Source: Novosphingobium sp. (GTDB lineage Bacteria > Pseudomonadota > Alphaproteobacteria > Sphingomonadales > Sphingomonadaceae). From it: a stretch of 8,833 bases of DNA. The stretch spans positions 1-8,833 of the forward strand of contig JADYXV010000371.1 of the NCBI GenBank assembly GCA_020853995.1, in the 5' to 3' direction. Shown in pieces: positions 5,894 through 8,833 of the stretch. Below the pieces are notes generated by a model. The model saw nothing but the letters and a program-made list of their open reading frames with translations. It did no database searches and was not told the origin of the DNA. Positions within the stretch are counted from its first letter, which is position 1, and each line of letters opens with the position of its first letter. The translations under genes were made by a program, and so were the position numbers.

Positions 5894-7204
5894 ATGTCTC
5901 AGATGAATATGAATGCGTCGCCCGTCGGGACCTACGCTGCGATGCCAAGCTATTATGCGGCGAGCGCGAATCCTGCCCCCGAACGAATCAAGCTGAAAGG
6001 CAGCCATTCCTTTGACATTTGCATCGTCGGAGGCGGCTTCACCGGTCTGTCAGCCGCGCTGGAACTGGTGCAGCGCGGCTTCAGCGTGGCGGTCGTCGAG
6101 GATCAGCGGGTCGGGTTTGGCGCTTCTGGCCGCAACGGCGGACAACTTATCAACGGATACAGCCGCCCTCTTGATTTCCTTGCCGCAAAGCTTGGAGAGG
6201 ACCGCGCGCGCGATCTGGCTTCAGTCTCACTGGAAGGTAGCGCGATTATCAGGGAGCGGGTTGCCCGTTTTGGCATTGCCTGTGATCTGGTAGACCGGTC
6301 GGCCGTTGTTGCGCTGACGGACAAGCAGATGCGCTGGCTGGAAGGGCAGGCCCACGTCTGGGCAAGATATGGCCATCCCGGAATGCAACTGGTCGCAGGC
6401 GACGGCTTGCAAGAAATCGTGCGCAGCAGCCGTTATATCGGCGCGATGGTCGATCCGGTCGGCGGGCATTTCCACCCGCTCAACTATCTGTTGGGAGAGG
6501 CCGCAGCGGTAGAAGCTATGGGCGGCCAAATATTCGAGAGCAGCCGTGTACTCAAGGTGACAGAGGGCACCCGTCCGATGATCGAGACGGCTGAGGGCAG
6601 CATTTCCTGCGATACTTTGCTGTTGTGCGGCAATGCCTATCTTGGTGATGCAAAGCCCGAACTTTCGGCCCGGATCATGCCGGTTTCCAGCCAGGTTGTG
6701 ACGACCGAACGCCTGGGCGCGCTTGCCGAGGAATTGCTGCCGGCCAATACCTGCGTGGAAGATGCCAATTACATCCTCGACTATTTTCGCCGAACGGCTG
6801 ATGGCCGCATCCTGTTCGGGGGCGGTGTCGTTTATGGCGGAGCGGATCCAGCCAGTATCGAAGGGCGGATCTTGCCGGGTCTGCTCAAAACGTTCCCGCA
6901 ATTGAAAGGTGTGCGGCTTGATTATGCATGGAGCGGCAGGTTTGCTTTGACCCTTAACCGCATGCCCCAGATTGGCCGCCTTTCAAGCAACGTCTGGTTC
7001 TCGCACGGCGATTCCGGCCATGGTGTGACAACCACCCAATTGCTTGGGCGTCTGCTGTCCGAGGCTATCGGCGGACAAATGGAGCGGTTCGATGTTTTTG
7101 CAAGCCTTCCCCATTATCCATTCCCGGGCGGGCGGCACTTCCGGGTGCCTCTCACGGTGCTGGGTTCGCTGTGGTATGCTTTGCGTGACCGACTGGGCAT
7201 CTGA
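5894..7204 (+). CDS. puuB: Gamma-glutamylputrescine oxidase, FAD-dependent (DAO family)
   Basis: This 436-residue flavoenzyme should oxidise gamma-glutamylputrescine to gamma-glutamyl-aminobutyraldehyde, releasing ammonia and hydrogen peroxide. The FAD Rossmann motif is DICIVGGGFTGLSAALEL (41-58) with the ribose-binding acidic residue in VVED (E69). The PuuB-type GFGASGRNGGQLINGYS follows at 74-90, then FGGGVVYGG (308-316), the SGHGVTTTQLLG flavin loop from 374 and LPHYPFPGG near the end. The N-terminal SYYAASAN matches the start of E. coli PuuB from memory. The exact start is uncertain: ATG 5894, 5903, 5909 and 5942 are all in frame, none has a good Shine-Dalgarno sequence, and 5942 would put the start two residues before SYYAAS. 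Hydrogen peroxide from this step would be a local burden. The LuxR-type gene follows 85 bp downstream without a visible terminator. Confidence 0.9.
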   Translation: MSQMNMNASPVGTYAAMPSYYAASANPAPERIKLKGSHSFDICIVGGGFTGLSAALELVQRGFSVAVVEDQRVGFGASGRNGGQLINGYSRPLDFLAAKLGEDRARDLASVSLEGSAIIRERVARFGIACDLVDRSAVVALTDKQMRWLEGQAHVWARYGHPGMQLVAGDGLQEIVRSSRYIGAMVDPVGGHFHPLNYLLGEAAAVEAMGGQIFESSRVLKVTEGTRPMIETAEGSISCDTLLLCGNAYLGDAKPELSARIMPVSSQVVTTERLGALAEELLPANTCVEDANYILDYFRRTADGRILFGGGVVYGGADPASIEGRILPGLLKTFPQLKGVRLDYAWSGRFALTLNRMPQIGRLSSNVWFSHGDSGHGVTTTQLLGRLLSEAIGGQMERFDVFASLPHYPFPGGRHFRVPLTVLGSLWYALRDRLGI

Positions 7205-7263
7205 AGCATACGCACTGGGCGGTGAATGAGCGCTATTTGGTTTAGCAAAATCCCGAAAAGAGG

Positions 7264-7284
7264 TGGTATAACCTGTTGCGGAGG
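7264..7284 (+). promoter_or_regulatory. Extended -10 promoter and ribosome-binding site for the LuxR-type gene
   Basis: TGGTATAAC (7264-7272) is an extended -10 element with TATAAC in 5 of 6 agreement with TATAAT; no good -35 is placed upstream. GGAGG at 7280-7284 is a strong Shine-Dalgarno sequence five bases before CTG 7290. A transcript starting about seven bases after this -10 would begin at or near the Shine-Dalgarno sequence itself, so either the leader is very short or the gene is read through from puuB. Confidence 0.45.
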
Positions 7285-7289
7285 ACGAA

Positions 7290-8405
7290 CTGACAGCACG
7301 CAAGAGCCATCTTCTGGACAATGATCTGATTGCCGCGATGTATGCCGCAGTCGGGGAAGATGCGCGCTGGACCGACGTATTGGACACAATCAAAAATCGG
7401 CTGGGCGTTGCCAGTGCCGTGTTTCAGCGGCTGGTGGCAAACAAGGATGACCTGATACCTGTCGTAAGCTTGCGCGATACATGGTCGACGCTTGAAGCCA
7501 CGCGGCATGATGAATGGGCCAATTCGCGGCATAACCCCCGGTTCCGCCGGGATACTGAGCCGAGTGCGCTGCAAGAGATCGATAGCGATCACCGCAACCC
7601 TCATTTCACGGCGGCTGATCGCGAAGTTTTGCAACGCGGACTAACAATGTGCGGACTGGGCGCAGGCTTCTGGATCGGCTGCAAGACAGCACCGGGTGAA
7701 CACACCACCATGATCTTTCATCGCCATATCGGAGACGGGCGCGATATCACTCTGGCAGAGGATGAATTCCTCGGCCAGTTGCAACCGCACTTCAGGCAAA
7801 TCTCGCGCCTTCTGACAAGCATTGCCGGGTACGAGGCGCGGTTGTCTGTAACCGAGTCTTTCATGAACACCACCAGTCTGGCGTTGATCACCTGTGATCA
7901 GGATCTTGGTGTTCACTGGATGAACACCGCCGCCGAACGTCTGCTGCGCACACTTCCGCAAGCCTGCTTCGTCCAAGGCAGGCTTGGCTTTCGCTCGATT
8001 GAGGCAACCGCAATGGTGCGAAACCTCATCGATGGGCAACATGGCGATACCTGCCGCATTGGCGGAGAAATGCCGGCAGATGTGCTCCATTTGCGCGTGC
8101 TCAAGCGTGACGCTGCCGATCAACGCCGCTGGGGGCGCAATCTTACGCTGATTGCATTGTGTTCGCCCGGCACCGCGCCGCAGATAGAAGCGGGTGAAGT
8201 GGCCGACTTGTTTGGGCTGACGATGGCCGAAGCCACTTTGACCACGCATCTGGTCGGCGGGATGACCGTGAAGGACTTCGCCGCCTATCGCGGAATTGCG
8301 GAAGGGACGGCCCGCATGCAGCTGAAAAGCGCGCTATCGAAGACCGGGGTCGGCCGGCAAGCCGATCTTGTGCGGCAGGTGTGCCAGTCTCTCGCCAGGT
8401 TATAG
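7290..8405 (+). CDS. LuxR-type transcriptional regulator with PAS-like sensor region
   Basis: From CTG 7290 this is 371 residues; from the first in-frame ATG (7338) it is 355. The C-terminal ~70 residues are a LuxR/GerE helix-turn-helix: LFGLTMAEATLTTHLVGG, then KDFAAYRGIAEGTARMQLKSALSKTG, ending RQADLVRQV. The middle has a PAS-like stretch around ALITCDQDLGVHWMNTAAERLL. The N-terminal region begins LLDNDLIAAMYAAVGEDARW, a helix usual at the start of this regulator type. The ATG start would cut that helix, whereas CTG 7290 has GGAGG five bases upstream and an in-frame stop at 7269-7271 bounds the region. No phosphoacceptor receiver domain or acyl-homoserine-lactone domain is recognised, so the ligand is unknown. 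Following puuB in the same direction, it may regulate the amine genes or the hydrolase beyond. The start choice is inference. Confidence 0.85.
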   Translation: MTARKSHLLDNDLIAAMYAAVGEDARWTDVLDTIKNRLGVASAVFQRLVANKDDLIPVVSLRDTWSTLEATRHDEWANSRHNPRFRRDTEPSALQEIDSDHRNPHFTAADREVLQRGLTMCGLGAGFWIGCKTAPGEHTTMIFHRHIGDGRDITLAEDEFLGQLQPHFRQISRLLTSIAGYEARLSVTESFMNTTSLALITCDQDLGVHWMNTAAERLLRTLPQACFVQGRLGFRSIEATAMVRNLIDGQHGDTCRIGGEMPADVLHLRVLKRDAADQRRWGRNLTLIALCSPGTAPQIEAGEVADLFGLTMAEATLTTHLVGGMTVKDFAAYRGIAEGTARMQLKSALSKTGVGRQADLVRQVCQSLARL

Positions 8406-8436
8406 GGGCCAAAGCGATTCCGGTCGCTCTGGCCCC
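8405..8436. terminator. Hairpin between convergent genes, probable bidirectional terminator
   Basis: GGGGCCA at 8405-8411 pairs with TGGCCCC at 8430-8436. After one A/C mismatch, AGCGA pairs with TCGCT around a six-base TTCCGG loop, giving 12 pairs in all. The first base is the last base of the LuxR-type stop codon. It lies between two convergent genes, as expected for a shared terminator. Only short T clusters follow on the plus strand. Confidence 0.65.
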
Positions 8437-8482
8437 ACCCACCTTCAATTTGTCTTTCATGGCATCGTGTTTTTGTGCAGCT

Positions 8483-8833
8483 TCAGGGGGCTGGCTGCCA
8501 CGCCGAGGCTGCGGCAAGGAACGCAGCTGTTTCGCTCTCGACATCGTTTTCCAACGGCGGGAAATAGCTTAGCTTGACCACAACGGTGCGCGTTGCGGGA
8601 TCAATGAACACGAACTGGCCCTGCAGGCCGATGGCCGAATATGCGGGCGAGTTCGGCATGGTCCACCACTGGTAGCCATAGCCTCCCGTCTTGTCGTCCT
8701 CAGGGCCTGCCGAGAGCTGTGCTTTCTTGACCCACTCTGCGCTGACAACACGCTTTCCGTTAGCCATGCCGTTATCAAGCGTCATCTGCCCAAAACGCGC
8801 CCAGTCGCGCAATGTAGCGTTGAAGCCTGCTCC
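8483..8833 (-). CDS. Beta-lactamase-family serine hydrolase (peptidase S12 / class C-like), C-terminal part
   Basis: The right window edge cuts this gene; 116 C-terminal residues are present and the frame is open to base 8833. The visible part starts GAGFNATLRDWARFGQMTLDNG, the helix common in COG1680-type serine hydrolases. It continues with GGYGYQWW and IGLQGQFVFIDPATRTVVVKLS, where GLQGQ takes the place of the third active-site element (KTG in true beta-lactamases, HxG or GxxGQ in these relatives). The catalytic SxxK and YxN motifs would lie outside the window. Related enzymes include esterases, D-amino-peptidases and 6-aminohexanoate-dimer hydrolases, so the substrate is open. The TTG at 8812 is internal. 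No link to polyamine use is evident beyond adjacency. Confidence 0.85.
   Translation of the reverse strand, partial: GAGFNATLRDWARFGQMTLDNGMANGKRVVSAEWVKKAQLSAGPEDDKTGGYGYQWWTMPNSPAYSAIGLQGQFVFIDPATRTVVVKLSYFPPLENDVESETAAFLAAASAWQPAP

Noticed and set aside
7226..7324. 32-codon frame (ATG 7226) between puuB and the LuxR-type gene
   Set aside because: It has only a weak GGCGG upstream, no recognisable product, and overlaps the better-supported CTG start and its Shine-Dalgarno sequence.

Overview
The window reads as chromosomal DNA of a moderately GC-rich alphaproteobacterium. Gene style and protein sequences suggest Sphingomonadales (Novosphingobium/Sphingobium-like), but that is an impression without a database search. 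Almost every gene belongs to the gamma-glutamylated polyamine (Puu) pathway, in which putrescine or a similar amine is imported, capped with glutamate, oxidised, and hydrolysed to GABA, which becomes succinate.

Layout: 1-872 (+) 3' part of a GabD-type succinate-semialdehyde dehydrogenase, closed by a strong hairpin; 993-1691 (+) GntR/FCD regulator; 1694-3028 (-) PuuA-like gamma-glutamylpolyamine synthetase, tail-to-tail with the regulator (2 bp gap); 3029-3213 divergent control region; 3214-4005 (+) PuuD-like gamma-glutamyl-GABA hydrolase; 4024-5553 (-) APC-family permease, the probable amine importer; 5554-5893 second divergent control region; 5894-7204 (+) PuuB-like FAD oxidase; 7290-8405 (+) LuxR-type regulator with a probable CTG start; 8483-8833 (-) C-terminal part of a beta-lactamase-family (S12) serine hydrolase, cut by the window edge.

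The pathway genes are not one operon: they alternate in strand, so co-regulation must come from shared DNA sites. A recurrent palindrome built on TGTGATCACA lies in both divergent regions. The puuA and puuB promoters look like copies of one design: TGGACA, exactly 17 bp, TATGTG or TATGGG, running directly into ATCACA. In puuA this places transcription start at or next to the ATG, predicting a leaderless mRNA. The linked GntR protein is the obvious candidate repressor; the LuxR-type protein is a second candidate.

Not seen in the window: PuuC (gamma-glutamyl-aminobutyraldehyde dehydrogenase), the GABA transaminase (PuuE/GabT) and a PuuR homologue. The first two may lie to the left of the partial gabD. 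No tRNA, rRNA, insertion sequence, CRISPR array or phage gene was seen. I found no wholly new system; the most unusual content is the regulatory wiring and start-site architecture of a known pathway.
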